Notes: generated by a model from the sequence alone, not told the origin. A DNA stretch of 64,000 nucleotides from Chamaelirium japonicum (GCA_947650365.1 OX393552.1:50332373-50396372); one strand, 5' to 3'; counted from the first letter of the stretch, positions 1 to 11,412 are shown. Made by a program: numbers and translations.

Positions 1-327
1 GACGTAATGTGTGCTCGATGGTGCAACTCCACTGATCTTATGTAGTACTATTTCTCTATTACCAAAAAAAAAAAAAAAAAAAAAGGAAAGACATAATGAC
101 CTTCTGCTCTTCGACTTTTCGGGTTGTGAGGGAATGAGTTGTGTTGGAAACCCCACAGTACTGGGTGCAAATAACTTGGAATTTATGGGATGCTCTTTCC
201 ATCCCTTTAATCTTTTTGACTCAAAAGCAGTAGGGTTTTCATTAAAGAGAAAATCTTTGGAAGAGTCATGATACATTGCCCATGTAAACAATGAGTTCCT
301 CGACTCTATACGATTTCGGGATCCTTA
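1..327. other. No recognisable feature
   Basis: A short A-run lies near position 64. Small open frames here have no recognisable domain. Nothing else was seen. Confidence 0.5.
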
Positions 328-344
328 GAGCATCTACAACAGCC

Positions 345-616
345 TCCTTCATAGACTACTCAACAAAGAGAAGTCCAATCCGCCACGTCACCGATTTTGA
401 CCTTTAAGGACATTGCTCGAAGCATTCTACTCCAGCAACGTCCTTCGCAACATGAAAGATTGCACTATCATCAATCACATCAATATTGTCATTTTTCGCT
501 TTGAGAAGCATATGGAGGAGACTACTAGAGTAGAATGCTTTGAGGAGCCACCTTTAAGGTCAAAATCGGTGACGTGGCGGGTTGAGCTCCTCTTTGTTGA
601 GGAGCTTATGGAGTAG
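345..616. repeat. Inverted-repeat arms of the Tourist-like MITE
   Basis: Positions 345-411 and 549-616 are reverse complements with scattered mismatches; the shared core reads CCGCCACGTCACCGATTTTG. The loop is about 135 bp. These arms are the body of the MITE above. Confidence 0.75.
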
Positions 617-1256
617 GCCTGTCAACTTTTGACACGATCTGTTTAACCCGCACGAAAACGGCATGAAAAAACTAGTCATGGATCTCGATCATTCTATCAG
701 GTTGGGTCAATTTTTGACACGACCCATTTAGACTCGTTAGCTAATGGGTCGTGTTCGGGCTATCCCACAAAAGCCGTTTCATCCCGTTAAAAAAATAGAT
801 CATGCATAACCCGTGAAATCCGCTACACTCGAATCCGTTTATCTAAAGCCCCACGTCTTAAAAAACTATCCAAACTTGGGCCAAAACTAATGACCAGTGT
901 GAAGAGTGAAAGGTTGAACGACTCTTTGGTCTCGTGCAATTGCAGGCACGCTGCACGACATGCGGGTACAATAAACGAGATTGAAATCCGACTTTTCTAT
1001 AGGAAAAACTACATCTTTGGCCCGAAACAACCTGATTAACTCGAAACGACCTGTTTGACCCGAAATGATCTGTTTAGCAAACGGCTTAATTAAATGGGCC
1101 GTTTTGGGTTACGAATGAAAAAAACAATTCAAGTTTAGGTCTAAAGAGCTTAACTCGTTAAGCTAATGGGTTGTGTATGGATCTAGCGTAGTCTCACACG
1201 AGCAAACCCGACTCAACCCGAAACCCATGAACCCATTGATAGGGTGGCCTACCATG
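617..1256. repeat. Unclassified block nested in the MITE
   Basis: It holds many short degenerate repeats of the type 'gacccgtttaacccg' in both orientations, and it begins and ends with TAGGCC/GGCCTA-like sequence. Similar 'aacccgaacccg' degenerate sequence recurs near 25.3-26.4 kb and 50.9-51.1 kb. No coding sequence was seen. The class is unknown. Confidence 0.4.
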
Positions 1257-1419
1257 TTGGAGGCCGTTGGAGATGCTCTTAACCCGAAGTTCTGGGTTTG
1301 GAGCTCATATAAACTTGGTACTGGAGTAGCACCCCCACTAACTTGAGAGGACTGTTGAAGATGGACAACCTTCGATTACTGATATCATGGTGTATTTTGT
1401 AAATGATATCTTGTGCTTT

Positions 1420-1653
1420 ACCTGAATCTGGGGTTCTCGCAAGCTGTGGCGCGGTGGTTCGCCGGGGTGCGGTGCATTTTCTCCTTTTTTTTTAGGTGTT
1501 TTTTTTTGTGTCACCGCGATGGCAACTTGTTGTCCACCGATGCTGGTGGTCTGTTTCCTGATCGGGGGTGGTCGTCCTTCTTCACGCCGGCATGTGGCGT
1601 CTCTATGGGGGTCCAATTGTGATCTCCCCCCTTGATGAACCAAAAAAAAAAAA
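1420..1653 (+). mobile_element. 3' tail of a non-LTR element (short GC-rich fragment with poly-A)
   Basis: A GC-rich stretch ends in 'gtgatctcccccc...' followed by an A-run. The same end pattern (a 'ggtggcgcctc/ggtacc'-like motif, then 'gtgatctccc' and poly-A) is seen at 25.6-26.3 kb and, reversed, at 1735-2090. A 5'-truncated LINE or SINE is the best explanation. The boundaries are approximate. Confidence 0.45.
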
Positions 1654-1734
1654 GTAAGCGGAGTCAATGGTTCATTTTTTAACCGATTTAGTTAAACATG
1701 AAAGTTTTCAATGGTTAATTTCATGACATATTTT

Positions 1735-2090
1735 TTTTTTTTCATAGGAAGGGGAGGTCACAACAAGACCCCCAGAGGTGCCACAGCTTGGCGTAAGCAG
1801 AATCACTGACATTGCGGTGAAGAAACACCAGCCAGCGTGGCAGAACCCCGACGGGGGGATTGAGAAGGTGCCACAGACCGAGGCTAGACTACAACACCGC
1901 CTGTCAGCAGCAAAACGCACACACTGAGCCACTGCACACCGATGGGAAATTGGGAACACACAAAGCCGCCCCACGCCGGCGGGAACACAAAATACCTAAA
2001 TAACGGGTACATAACAAAGAAAAAACAACCGAACCCACCACCGGCAATTGTGATCCACAGATTTTGATAATGATGGAAGTGCTTCAATTT
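1735..2090 (-). mobile_element. Reverse-oriented copy of the same non-LTR 3' tail
   Basis: Read on the minus strand, this ends in 'tgtgacctccccttcctatg' and then a poly-A tract (a T-run at 1731-1742 on the plus strand). It shares the tail pattern of 1420-1653, from which it is separated by only about 80 bp in opposite orientation. Confidence 0.45.
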
Positions 2091-3519
2091 TATACTATAT
2101 TCTCAAGATTTCTTTCCATATATGGTCCATTGATGTTTTTTTTTAAAAATTTCTCCTAGGTCGTGTTTGGTTGCCACAATGTGACAAGAAAGGGAGTGGA
2201 TTCCCTCCCTTAAGTGATGTTGGATGTGTTTGCATTGGTAGCCGAAAAAGTGAACAAAAATCTGAATAATTTTATACCTAAATTACCCCCATGTCATTGT
2301 AATGGGCGTGGCGGGGAGTGAGGTGTTTCTCTTTCCTCCCACTTCCGGGTGTAAAGTCTTTCCCCTTCGTGAAGAGAGTTTGGCATAGACCACGACTAAT
2401 TAATCCCGCTGACCATTTTTCTTGTTTGCTATTCATGAATGAAAATACATTCAACCAAAAATTTAAAAATAAAAATACCACCATTCGTGGAAATTATTGA
2501 GCCTTGTGCGCACGGGGGTGGTGATCGACCTAAAACCTGGTTTAGTGTGCAGCTTGGTCGACTAGGAGCAATTGCCAATTAATGTGGTCTATTGATTTCT
2601 CTCCAAACCTACTCAGATCCTATTAACACTGAAGAGTGACTTAAGAGGCGGACGACCTCCTAGCAAGGTTTGTGATGGGCATCATCAGATTGAGCGAGTT
2701 ACATGGTCCGATTTGTTGAGATATGGCTCAACAGTAGAAGTCGTGCGCACGATCTGGAAGGTTCGTGCGCATGACCCGGTCCTCTAGGAAACTTGACGCT
2801 GTAGGCACAGAAAAAAGATACAGGTAATCTTTATTGTGAACACACGAGATTACAAAGCCACTAACCCAGAGGCTTAGGGGTGGTGAGCTATTTGCGACGA
2901 AGATTTAATCAGGAGATTATGGGAGAGATCCTCTGGAGGATCCTTTTGATCAGCGTCTTCATGTTACTTCGTGCGAGAACTCTAGAGGGGTTGCCTAGGA
3001 CATAGGTCTTTACAAGGTTTCGGGTTTCTTGAGAGATCGAGTGTTTTTACATTTGTTTTTGTCCCTTCAGTGCTTCGCACTTTCTCGGCTAGGGCGCTTT
3101 CGGCGTCGTTTGCTCGATCTTTGCATCTCCCTCGGCTCTTGCTAGACCTCGACGTCCTTGATCGTCTGTTCACGACATCGATCCTGCATTTAGCATCGAC
3201 TTTGGCATGGTTGTGGCTTTTGTGATGCTTTGGAACTTGTGCTTGAACATAGACTGATCGAGGCTTATGGTGCTTTAGTTCTTTCGGACTTGGCATCGTA
3301 TCAGCTAGAATGTGAGTTGCTTTACTCGTGATCGTTGTAGTTGCATGGCTTTGACACGTGCGTTTATTTGGCGTGGGCTTTATCATTGCTTTACTTCAGC
3401 CTTTTGCTTTTGCTTTGGCGTTGGCTTTTATTTTGGCTTGATCTTCTTCTTGAACTATGATGGCAACGTTCACCAAGTTTTCTTTATTCATCTGGCTTCC
3501 TCAACAGTTGTGGCATCAA
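2091..3519. other. Repeat-like non-coding sequence, unclassified
   Basis: The start (2161 onward) resembles the end of a nonautonomous DNA transposon ('tcgtgtttggttgccac'), but no partner end was found. Open frames on both strands here lack recognisable domains and are not called. Confidence 0.4.
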
Positions 3520-3905
3520 TTTTCATTCTTCTCTCCTTTGGACTTCTTTAGTGTTATCAAAGTGGAGGGCTTCTTTTGAAGATGGCGGGTATATCACCGA
3601 TCTCCGTGTAACGGTTGTAGCATATGATTTTGTTGATGAAGATGGCGAGTGCAGTATCGATCCCAATGCGACGGTTGTAGTATCGACTTTTGTTGATGAG
3701 GACGGCGAGTGTAGCACTGGCTATGGGTCTTCTTCTCCAAACTTTCTTCTTCGTGCGAGTAGTTGGAGCCTTGTTGAAGACGACGGGATGTTGCCGGCTT
3801 CGATCTTCTTCTCCGGCCTTAGTTTTTGGTGTCTTTAGAGTTGAAGATTTGTTGGAGATGACGGGATGAAGACGACTTCGGTCCTTCATCTCCAAGCTTT
3901 TTTTT
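3520..3905. repeat. Degenerate tandem repeat
   Basis: A unit of roughly 70 bp containing 'gttgatgaagatggcgag' is repeated imperfectly. It is followed by two variants of a unit containing 'ttcttcgtgcgag' and 'gacgacgggatg'. The open frames across it (both strands) are explained by the repeat. Confidence 0.55.
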
Positions 3906-5568
3906 TCGTGCGAGAAGTTGAAGTTTTGATCTTCTTATGCAAGGTCTTCACGTTGGTGAGTACTTTGATGGGCGACACCTCTCCGTTGAGATACGCCTTC
4001 TCCTCCCTCGTGAAACATTCAGTCGTCAAGCGTTGGAGCCTCCTTCTTTATAGAGCCTTCATGTCTCTAGCATTCGACCTTTGATGTCATCTCCCACCCT
4101 CTCTATTTATAGGCGAAGGGGGGGTGTTGGGAGAGATATGGTTGCGATTTAGTGCATCCTTTAAATATCTCTCCCCATAACTGATAAGATTTGTCTTTCA
4201 TTTTTTGGGGAAAACAACCTTAATCTTTTTTTTTTTTGTAACGATGGTTATGGGCAAGATATGGCTCAATCTTTGAAGATATGAGCCATCTTTGCACCTT
4301 CCAATAGATGGTGATACGACTTTGAATTTGGTTCGTCAGATCGAGAGATCGGTGCGGATCCACGATTGGCGTAGATGTCCATGCATGCTACCTCTCCCGC
4401 ATGAAGTGGTTGTTTCTTTTTTTTCTTTTTTCTTTTCTTTTTCTTTTCTTTCCTTCCCCTATGGTCGGCCACACCTCCCCTAAAAAGGGGAGGGCGCGGT
4501 TTTTGAGAAAGGGGACCCGATGGGCCCCAATTTATGGTGGGCCCACCAGATCCTTTTTTGGTTTTAAGTAGTAGGCCCGGTGGGTCCCACTTGCATGGGC
4601 CCATTCGGGTTCGCTTGAGTTGGGTCTGTTTCTTTTGTGGGCTGAGTTTGCACTCGGGGCGTTGTGTGCAAGCCGGGTTTAATTTGCGGGTTAATTTTGG
4701 TGCCCACAAATGTCCCCTCAAGACTAAGTGTGACCGCGGGAAACGAGTAGCACTTGGTCGATCTTGACCACATATTTGAATGGGATTGGGGACTTTATAA
4801 GGACCCCCGCATTTTCGTTTCCCTCATCGTTGCTAACGCGGGAGATCGACAAAGGACTTTGGCGACTTGCGAACGGACTAGGGTTTTGATTATCTTCGTT
4901 ATTGTGGACTTCCCTTGCTCCGAAGATGGCACGAACGTCGAAGGTGGCCATTGCACGGAGCCCTTGAGCGGCACAAGAGCGACGAGAGTGCAAAGATGAA
5001 GGCAAAGCGTCTCGACGGAGGGTTGTCATCTCTTCAAAGCGGGAGCACGATGGTGGAGGTGAGTCGTTGCGGCCGAGGGTGGTGACGATGGCACGGCTGG
5101 CACGACGAGAGGAGGCTAAGTCGTCGAAGGTAAGGCAGAGTTTTCTCCTTCTTCTTCTTTCTTTCTTTTCTTTTTTCTTTTCTTTTTCTTTCTTTTCCTT
5201 CTTCCTCTGTGTTGTCGGGCTCGCGGGGACAACAGCAGCAGTGGTGGCAATGGCCGGGTGGTGTGGCATGTAGAACGATGCAGGTGGAGCACGAGGAGAA
5301 GTGCAAGTGGTGGCTAGCTGTAGGCATGCGATGGATGCGGGCGGTAGGCTACGGGCGTGGGCGGTTGTGGATGTGGCACAGGTGTAGGGGGTACGGCGCG
5401 CAGGCGCAAGAGGCACGATGCGTGGGTGTAGGCGGCACGGTAGAGACAGCGGTGGCCGGCGTGGGCGTATGCGGCATAGTAGCAGGAGCGTGGTGAGCGT
5501 AGGCGGCGGCTGCAAGGCACGGGTGGCATAGACGGTGACTGTGTGGCGCTGCGAGCTCAATTCATGCT
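3906..5568. other. Unclassified repeat-like region with two similar TTTC-rich polypyrimidine tracts
   Basis: Two similar T/C-rich tracts lie at about 4409-4456 and 5145-5207. A TATA-like 'tttataaggaccccc' at 4793-4808 and the plus-strand plant-mobile-domain relic downstream raise the possibility of the 5' part of a decayed element. No paired long terminal repeats were found. Long minus-strand open frames here are compositionally biased and have no domain. Confidence 0.35.
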
Positions 5569-5725
5569 GGTCAAAGGCCACAGCCCCCTTTGGGGGCTGT
5601 GAGTTTTAATAGGAAAGGGGGTGGGGGGGCTGCTGATCTTGTTTTTGAGGTTGTGGCCTCGTCTTCGGTTTTGACTCATTTAGGGGTTGTGGCCCCCTCT
5701 TATTTGGGGCTGCAGCCCTTTGACC
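5569..5725. repeat. Small foldback element (MITE-like)
   Basis: The left end GGTCAAAGGCCACAGCCCC is the near-reverse-complement of the right end GGGGCTGCAGCCCTTTGACC. A perfect inner hairpin (CACAGCCCCC...GGGGGCTGTG) lies at about 5579-5601. No clear target duplication was seen. Confidence 0.55.
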
Positions 5726-6257
5726 ATTTTTTTTTTTAACTTCCTTTCTTCCTTCCCTTGACTTGGTTGGCTTTTTCTTTTGGACTTAACCCGGTCGTTC
5801 TCTTCTAGATTTGACTTGCACTTTTCGCCTCCTTGTACGACTCATCCCTTCGAGTGTCTTTCGAAGGCCGACTGGATTGCTAAGGAGGTCTATCACAGGA
5901 GCAAGCTAGTGTCTGAAATTTTCGTTGACGCGAGTCTACCACCACCACATTTCGCGGAAGGATGATATTTTGTCTTCTATGCGGGTTCGCAGTCATGAAC
6001 GGATTGAGGAAGACGGTATTATGGAGGGTTGTTGCCTACCAGCGAAACTTGGAGAAAGGGTCTTTACTGATGAAGACATCTCAAAAAAGTTGTTGCGACC
6101 AAGCATAGGTCTTCCTTTAATTTCCACCACAACGATGAAGTTTCGGTGCTTTGTCTGGCAGTCGCTTCAAGGATTTGTTCTTGTCTCACACGCTGGGGAG
6201 TTGACATTAGGGTGCGTGGTGATATCTAATATCTTTGTGGCTTCCGGGACTAGATGA
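5726..6257. other. No clear gene; leader to the mobile-domain relic
   Basis: Open frames at 5780-5965 and 5925-6257 have no recognisable motif. They may be decayed coding sequence of the element at 6258-7622. Confidence 0.35.
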
Positions 6258-7622
6258 GAGAGCTTACCGAGGGGCTGGAGGTGGAGCCAGACATAAGGCC
6301 CCTGGCTCTTTTTGTGGAGCCTACGAGTCATGAGTACAATCATCCAGAGGGGATGTACTATGCTTTGTGCGAGCTGTGATGTCCAGACACCAAACTTTCC
6401 TTACTGCTGCTGGCGAGATCGGGATTAGCCTTCGGGATATCCTCTATATTTTCGGGTCTCCTGAAGTTTGTGACTATTACCAGAAAGAAGTTTCATCGTT
6501 GGCGGACTTGACGAAGTCTGATCCCGCGTTGAACTTGTGCCTTCTTTTGTTCCGGGCATACGCGCTCGTGGCGGGAAGCGATCAGTCGAATTGTGTGCGT
6601 TATTCTTCCTGGGTCAACTTCTGGTTCCGAGACAAGCATCGGTCGACTCCTCCTAATCAACATCCAATATGGAAGCCAGAGCACTCCAAAGGGGGTCCAT
6701 CTAAGCTCTTTAAACAATCGAACGTGCCGTTGGTGAAGGAGAAGCATGCGCTCGATGGTGGGAATGCCAAATCTGTGGAAGTTGCTTGGCTTGGAGAAGG
6801 ACATCGAGGAATGGAAGGTTGTATATCGTTTGACTGGACTGGTGATCTTTCTCTGCCGCTTTCTCTTGTCGTGGAACGAAGATGTTATCTGTCTGTCTAC
6901 ATTCTTGATCGCCGCTCGGATGGCTGGTGGGGAGATGTTCAATTTGGTGCCTGCCACGTACCCTTTGTTCGTTATACCGAGGGTTGAGCCAAATTTATTG
7001 GAGTTTAGCCGATATGGATGATGCAAGGGGAGAAGTGGGCAGGGCCGCTTCCTTTAGCCCCTTGCATTACCTCTATAGGTGGATTGCCCGTTATTTTTTG
7101 AAGGGAATTTTCGACAAGCGCGGACATATTTCTGGAGCGCCGTTTCTGTCGAGTATCGGAGGGATTTTGAAAGCTTACTTCGCAGGGGAGTATTCGACGT
7201 TAGAGAAGGCTTGATCAGTACTGTGGCGTATGACGTCCACAGACTTCAACTTCTCATCCAAAGATATGTTAGTGAATTAAAAAATTCGACTGCATACGAT
7301 CGAGCGGAGTTGCCTGATCACCTCTACTGGTATCTAGTGAGCTGTCGCCCTGGATACTTGGTTTGGCGGCGGAGTGACGTTATGGAGGTGCAACGATACT
7401 CCCCTCATTATTTTGCTCGTCAGCAGGGATTTCGTCAAGAGGTACCTGGGACGCCTCAACGGATGCCATCAGATGTCACGACTCAGGGCGCGTATCGGCT
7501 ATGGCCGGGCAGCTCTTTTTGACAGACTTACAGGCTGTAGTTTTCTGCCAGAGATGAAGCCTGCTCTGAAGGAGACTGCGACCCCAGAGTATCTTTTCTT
7601 TGGAAGAAGACTATTGAACTAA
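6258..7622 (+). pseudogene. Plant mobile domain (aminotransferase-like, PMD) pseudogene
   Basis: The conceptual translation carries the block order of plant-mobile-domain proteins, but spread over three reading frames. Frame of 6367: 'GEIGISLRDILYIFGSPEV' and 'SSWVNFWFRDK'. Frame of 6746: 'IAARMAGGEMFNLVPATY'. Frame of 6927: 'SLYRGLSQI' and 'FSPLHYLYRWIARYF'. Frame of 7079: 'YLVSCRPGYLVWRR' and 'YSPHYFARQQGFRQEVPG'. PMD domains occur in host MAIN/MAIL proteins and in ORFs carried by plant transposable elements; the surrounding repeats favour the latter. At least three frameshifts make it non-functional. The exact start is unknown and the 5' part is decayed. Confidence 0.7.
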
Positions 7623-8157
7623 TAACCTTGATGAGTTTATTAATTAACGATAATATCCACCCTCATCGGTCGATTTATTTCCTCTTTACACGCGCTGCAT
7701 ATATATCGATCTGGTTCGACTGACGATCTAGATAACCCGTTAGGATTGGTAACCAATAACTATGTGGGCTCCTAATGAAGGCATTGGTAGGGTTGGGTGC
7801 ATGTTGCAAAAAAAAAGGAAAATCTTACCTCATTCAAACATTGGGTAAAAAATTAGTAGACCCATGCATGCCTGACTAAGATTTGATATCTTCCTCGTGA
7901 AGAATACCATAGTGTATGCTACATGCCACAGCGCCTTCGAATCAGATTCCTGACTGACCAACTGAGGTGCGGATCACGAACGGTCGAAGGCCATTATTGA
8001 GCTCATGTGAGGTAACGTGAGAGGGAGCATGGAATCTCAGTGTTGTGGCCTCCCCCTCCTCCCCACTCGATCTTTTCCCCCTCTCCTGTTTCAGCAAGGA
8101 GGAGGGCCAACTCATAAAGCTAAAGCTGCCTCTCTTCTGCTCCCGCAACAGCCAGAG

Positions 8158-8158
<1 letters not shown>
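7623..8158. other. Intergenic, nothing recognised
   Basis: AT-rich and GC-mixed sequence without a domain-bearing frame or paired repeat. Confidence 0.5.

Positions 8159-8198
<40 letters not shown>
8159..8198. repeat. (CT)n microsatellite
   Basis: About 20 uninterrupted CT units. Confidence 0.95.
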
Positions 8199-8200
<2 letters not shown>

Positions 8201-8326
8201 CCCACACGTCCAACACCATCCCTACAACCATGTCACCATGTACCCTACTACTCGCCATGCCAACACTTGCACCCTACTATCTGCATGGAATTCCGAGCCC
8301 CTATCTAGCTCCCTCTTGTGAATTGC

Positions 8327-8328
<2 letters not shown>

Positions 8329-8418
<90 letters not shown>
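8329..8418. repeat. (CT)n microsatellite
   Basis: About 45 uninterrupted CT units; the open frames across it (poly-LS or poly-RE) are artefacts. Confidence 0.95.
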
Positions 8419-8420
<2 letters not shown>

Positions 8421-8818
8421 GTTTCCATTCCTACTATGGTCTTTAGCTTACCTCTGATAGGGAAAATGAAAGAAGGTGAGTCCTCTCTTTCTTTTCATTA
8501 ATACACGGGGGTGGCCGCTTTATTCCCTCTATCTATGGGGAGTCTGGCTGCTTTGGTCCTGGCGAAAGCAGACGAAAACCAAGATTCCCTTCGACATGGA
8601 CCAATATGATTAACAAATCAGGGAGTTTTTGGGTATTCCACAGCTCCCTCTTTTCCCTCTTCTCTGTGGTTTTTTGTTTTTTGTTTATTTTTCACGACTT
8701 TTTCTCCACACTTCTTTGTTTCAGTGCATGTCTCTGCCCCTTCAAACGACCGGCTTCGGTTTTTAGGCTATTCTAACGGATTATAGAACGAACTGCATGA
8801 ATTTTAGTGAGATCTTGG
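8419..8818. other. Intergenic between CT tracts
   Basis: T-rich sequence; no gene or paired repeat seen. Confidence 0.5.

Positions 8819-8871
<53 letters not shown>
8819..8871. repeat. (CT)n microsatellite
   Basis: About 26 CT units. Confidence 0.95.
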
Positions 8872-8877
<6 letters not shown>

Positions 8878-9090
8878 CTTTTTTTGCTTCACAGCCATAT
8901 GTATGAAAGAGAAAAGGATAAGAAGTCGGTTCATTTGATTCGAGGTGTAGTCCGAATCAGATCTAACAACATACTGCCCAAATAAAGTGGATGTTTCTTT
9001 GTCTCCTCGTGTTCTTGTGGGTGGATGTTCATTTTTCCACGTACATATGCACATTTAAAAAGATTTTGTAGCAATTTAATTACCTCAAAC

Positions 9091-9161
<71 letters not shown>
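9091..9161. repeat. (CT)n microsatellite
   Basis: About 35 CT units. Confidence 0.95.
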
Positions 9162-9162
<1 letters not shown>

Positions 9163-9532
9163 AATTAGACAAAGAAATTACCTACATAAATCTATATGGT
9201 GGGTGGATCATACACTTCACGTACAACTCAATAAATTCTAAGGCTCCAAAAGGATGGATGAGCAAAGATATATAGTAGTGATGCATACCAAAAGGTGGGG
9301 AAACAGGAATTCAAAATACATAATACATGCATGGATTCATGGACTTAAGTTATTTTTACAAGGCAATCTCTTGAAAGTGGTGAAGTTGTAACTTGATGAG
9401 AGCTTTAATCTGCATGCAATCATATCCAAAGAAAGAGAAAAGGGTTCACAGTTAGCCAATTTGTCATAATCCAAAATGTAAATTTTGCAGTAAATATTCC
9501 AAGCATACTTCCAAGCTAGCCTTTAGATCTCT

Positions 9533-9573
<41 letters not shown>

Positions 9574-9997
9574 AGCAAAATACTTAAAGCTCAAGCTACC
9601 ACTTCCATAAAATTCAAGTACAAATGCAGTGTTCAATTGCTAAATAATTAATTTCTAAGGGCTAAATCTGCATGCTAGCTAGAGATATTAAGCTCCATGA
9701 ACTCATGCACCACATTCCTGTAACCAGTCTATTAAGATACAGAAGGAGAGGAGGACACAGGGAAAGACCAACCCTAATTAATAAACCAAAAACAAGAACC
9801 TAGCCTACCTACCATTTCTAGGGTTTTCCATTTCTTGAACATATGGCCATGCAAATCCCACATCGATCACTAGACCTTAATTTCGATCCCGCTGCTTCCT
9901 TCCCGACTCAGGCAGCCCCTTTCCTTGAAGCCATCGCAAAAATCTAGCTTCCAACCGATAATGCCACCGTGAAAATCACAGAATATATAAGCTGGAA
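9162..9997. other. Sequence 3' of the Dof gene (3' UTR and downstream)
   Basis: AT-rich with an interrupted CT tract at 9529-9573. On the minus strand this is the 3' UTR and downstream flank of the Dof gene. No other gene was seen. Confidence 0.5.
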
Positions 9998-11228
9998 CTA
10001 CAAGAGATTGCCGGAAGTCGAGGAGTTGAAGCTTGAGAGATCCGTCATCCACCCACTGCCATTGTTTCCGCCACCACCACTGCTGCCGCCGCCGCCACCG
10101 CCCCAATATTGGTCGTTGCGAGGAACACCTAAATACTGCCTCTGCAGATTAAGCCCTAACAAGTTGTCCTCCATCTTGACGGAAGCCATCTGCGTGATGA
10201 GACCTGAGGTGGATGGCTTTGCGTGAACCTGCCCGGTGAACCCGGACCCATCGACTCCGCCGCCTTCACTGTCGAAAGGGTAGAACCCCATCGCCGGTGC
10301 CGCCGGAGCTTGGACCTCGAGCCCTCCGAAGAAAGGGAACTGCTGGATCGGCTGAAACCTCCACTGCTCCATCCCGGTGCTCGAACTACCGCCCACGTGA
10401 TAGTCCGCCGTGTCATTGGATTGGATCCCGGCAAAATTCAGCCCGATGTTGGATAAGCTGTAGTCGGCCAGAGGGTACAGAGAAGGCATGAACGGCAATT
10501 GAGACGCTGGGGAAACGGTGTGCGGGATCGCACCACCGACCACGGAAGTAGCAGTGGAGGAGGTGGAGGAGGCACCGGACTGACGATCGGTGACCGTGGT
10601 GGCTTGCGACTTCGAGGAGCCGCTGCCGGCCTTGCTCCTCTTGTTCCGGCGGCACCCACCACCAACGGGGACGTTGCGGAGGGCGCCCCCGCGGGTCCAG
10701 TAGCGGCGGCAGGTCTTGCAGAAGTGGCGGGGCTGGGAGAGGGAGTAGTTGTTGAAGTAGCAGAACTTGGTGTTGGTGGAATCGCAGCGCGGGCACTTGA
10801 GCGCGGTCTCCGGCTGGGGAAACTTGGCGGGGCGGGTCCGGTCGGCCATCGAGCCGGCAGGCCTGATCAGGCCGCCGGTCGGGCCCTCCGGGCGTGGCAC
10901 CGCGCCCCCTGGTGGGAACTGGTGGACCTCCCCACCGCCGCTCGCCGGCTGCTGGGCTTGCTGCTATTGATATCAATAGCATAAGAAAGAAGCAAGGATA
11001 ACAACAGAAAGAAAACATGTTAGGAATGGATTCAAGAAAAGAATGGGGGAGTGGGTTAAAAATATTTGTTTGCCCTTTTCATTATTCTGCTTTTTACATG
11101 GAGAAGCTGTGGGAGAAGAGAATTTGAAGAGGGGATCAAAAGGGGAAGGGGAGAAGAAGTGGAGAGGAGAGACTCACCTGGTTCCAGCTGGGTGGATCTA
11201 GATAGACTGGAACAGATGGGAAAACCAT
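9998..11228 (-). CDS. Dof zinc-finger transcription factor, two exons (338 aa)
   Basis: Exon 1 is 11178-11228 and encodes 17 residues, [17 protein letters not shown], ending at a GTGAGT donor. The intron is 10964-11177 (214 bp, ending in TAG). Exon 2 is 9998-10963 and opens with Gln-rich sequence. The single Dof finger follows: C74-X2-C77-X21-C99-X2-C102, with the diagnostic '[17 protein letters not shown]' and '[19 protein letters not shown]', then a basic RRNKRSK stretch. Family knowledge: Dof proteins are plant-specific nuclear factors that bind AAAG cores. The conserved first exon and a C-terminus with 'NDQYWGGGG' and '[16 protein letters not shown]' place it near the Arabidopsis Dof2.4/Dof3.6/Dof5.1 group (inference). 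The long exon-2 frame lacks its own ATG near the start, so the spliced start is needed. Targets cannot be inferred. Confidence 0.93.
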
Positions 11229-11299
11229 GGTTGGTGTTGTTTTTTTTCCAAAAGGTTGATGTGGTTATGGAGATGGTGGAGAATCACATCCACAAGGAG

Positions 11300-11305
<6 letters not shown>

Positions 11306-11361
<56 letters not shown>
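11306..11361. repeat. (GA)n microsatellite in the Dof 5' leader (CT on the sense strand)
   Basis: A GA tract of about 28 units starts some 78 bp upstream of the Dof start codon, probably within the 5' UTR. CT/GA-rich leaders are common in plant regulatory genes and can bind GAGA-binding (BPC) proteins; a regulatory role here is inference. Confidence 0.85.
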
Positions 11362-11365
<4 letters not shown>

Positions 11366-11412
11366 AAGAAAGGGAAAGGAGGGGGGATTCTATTTCTTTT
11401 CCTCTGTGGTGG

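Larger units (their letters stand above)
328..1278. mobile_element. Nonautonomous PIF/Harbinger (Tourist-like) element carrying a nested insertion
   Basis: The ends are near-perfect inverted repeats: GAGCATCTACAACAGCCTCC on the left against the complement of the right end, with three mismatches. Both sides are flanked by TTA (325-327 and 1279-1281), the 3-bp target duplication typical of PIF/Harbinger. Positions 345-411 and 549-616 form long inverted arms, so the original element was probably a foldback of about 300 bp. The block at roughly 617-1256 appears to be a later insertion between the right arm and the right terminus. There is no transposase, so the element would depend on an autonomous relative. 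Confidence 0.7.

Noticed and set aside
2982-3386. 134-codon minus-strand frame rich in Lys/His/Ser
   Set aside because: No domain and adjacent to a degenerate tandem repeat; not supportable as a gene.
4724-5581. 285-codon minus-strand frame
   Set aside because: Compositionally biased, runs through a Lys/Glu-rich polypyrimidine tract, and has no recognisable domain; lies in repeat-like DNA.
8017-8457. Long frames across CT repeats (poly-Leu/Ser or poly-Arg/Glu), here and at 8.8, 16.9, 36.7 and 50.0 kb
   Set aside because: They are produced by the dinucleotide repeat itself and have no domain.
10413-11018. Open frames overlapping the Dof gene in other phases and on the opposite strand
   Set aside because: Shadows of GC-rich Dof coding sequence; only the spliced frame has the zinc finger and conserved exon 1.
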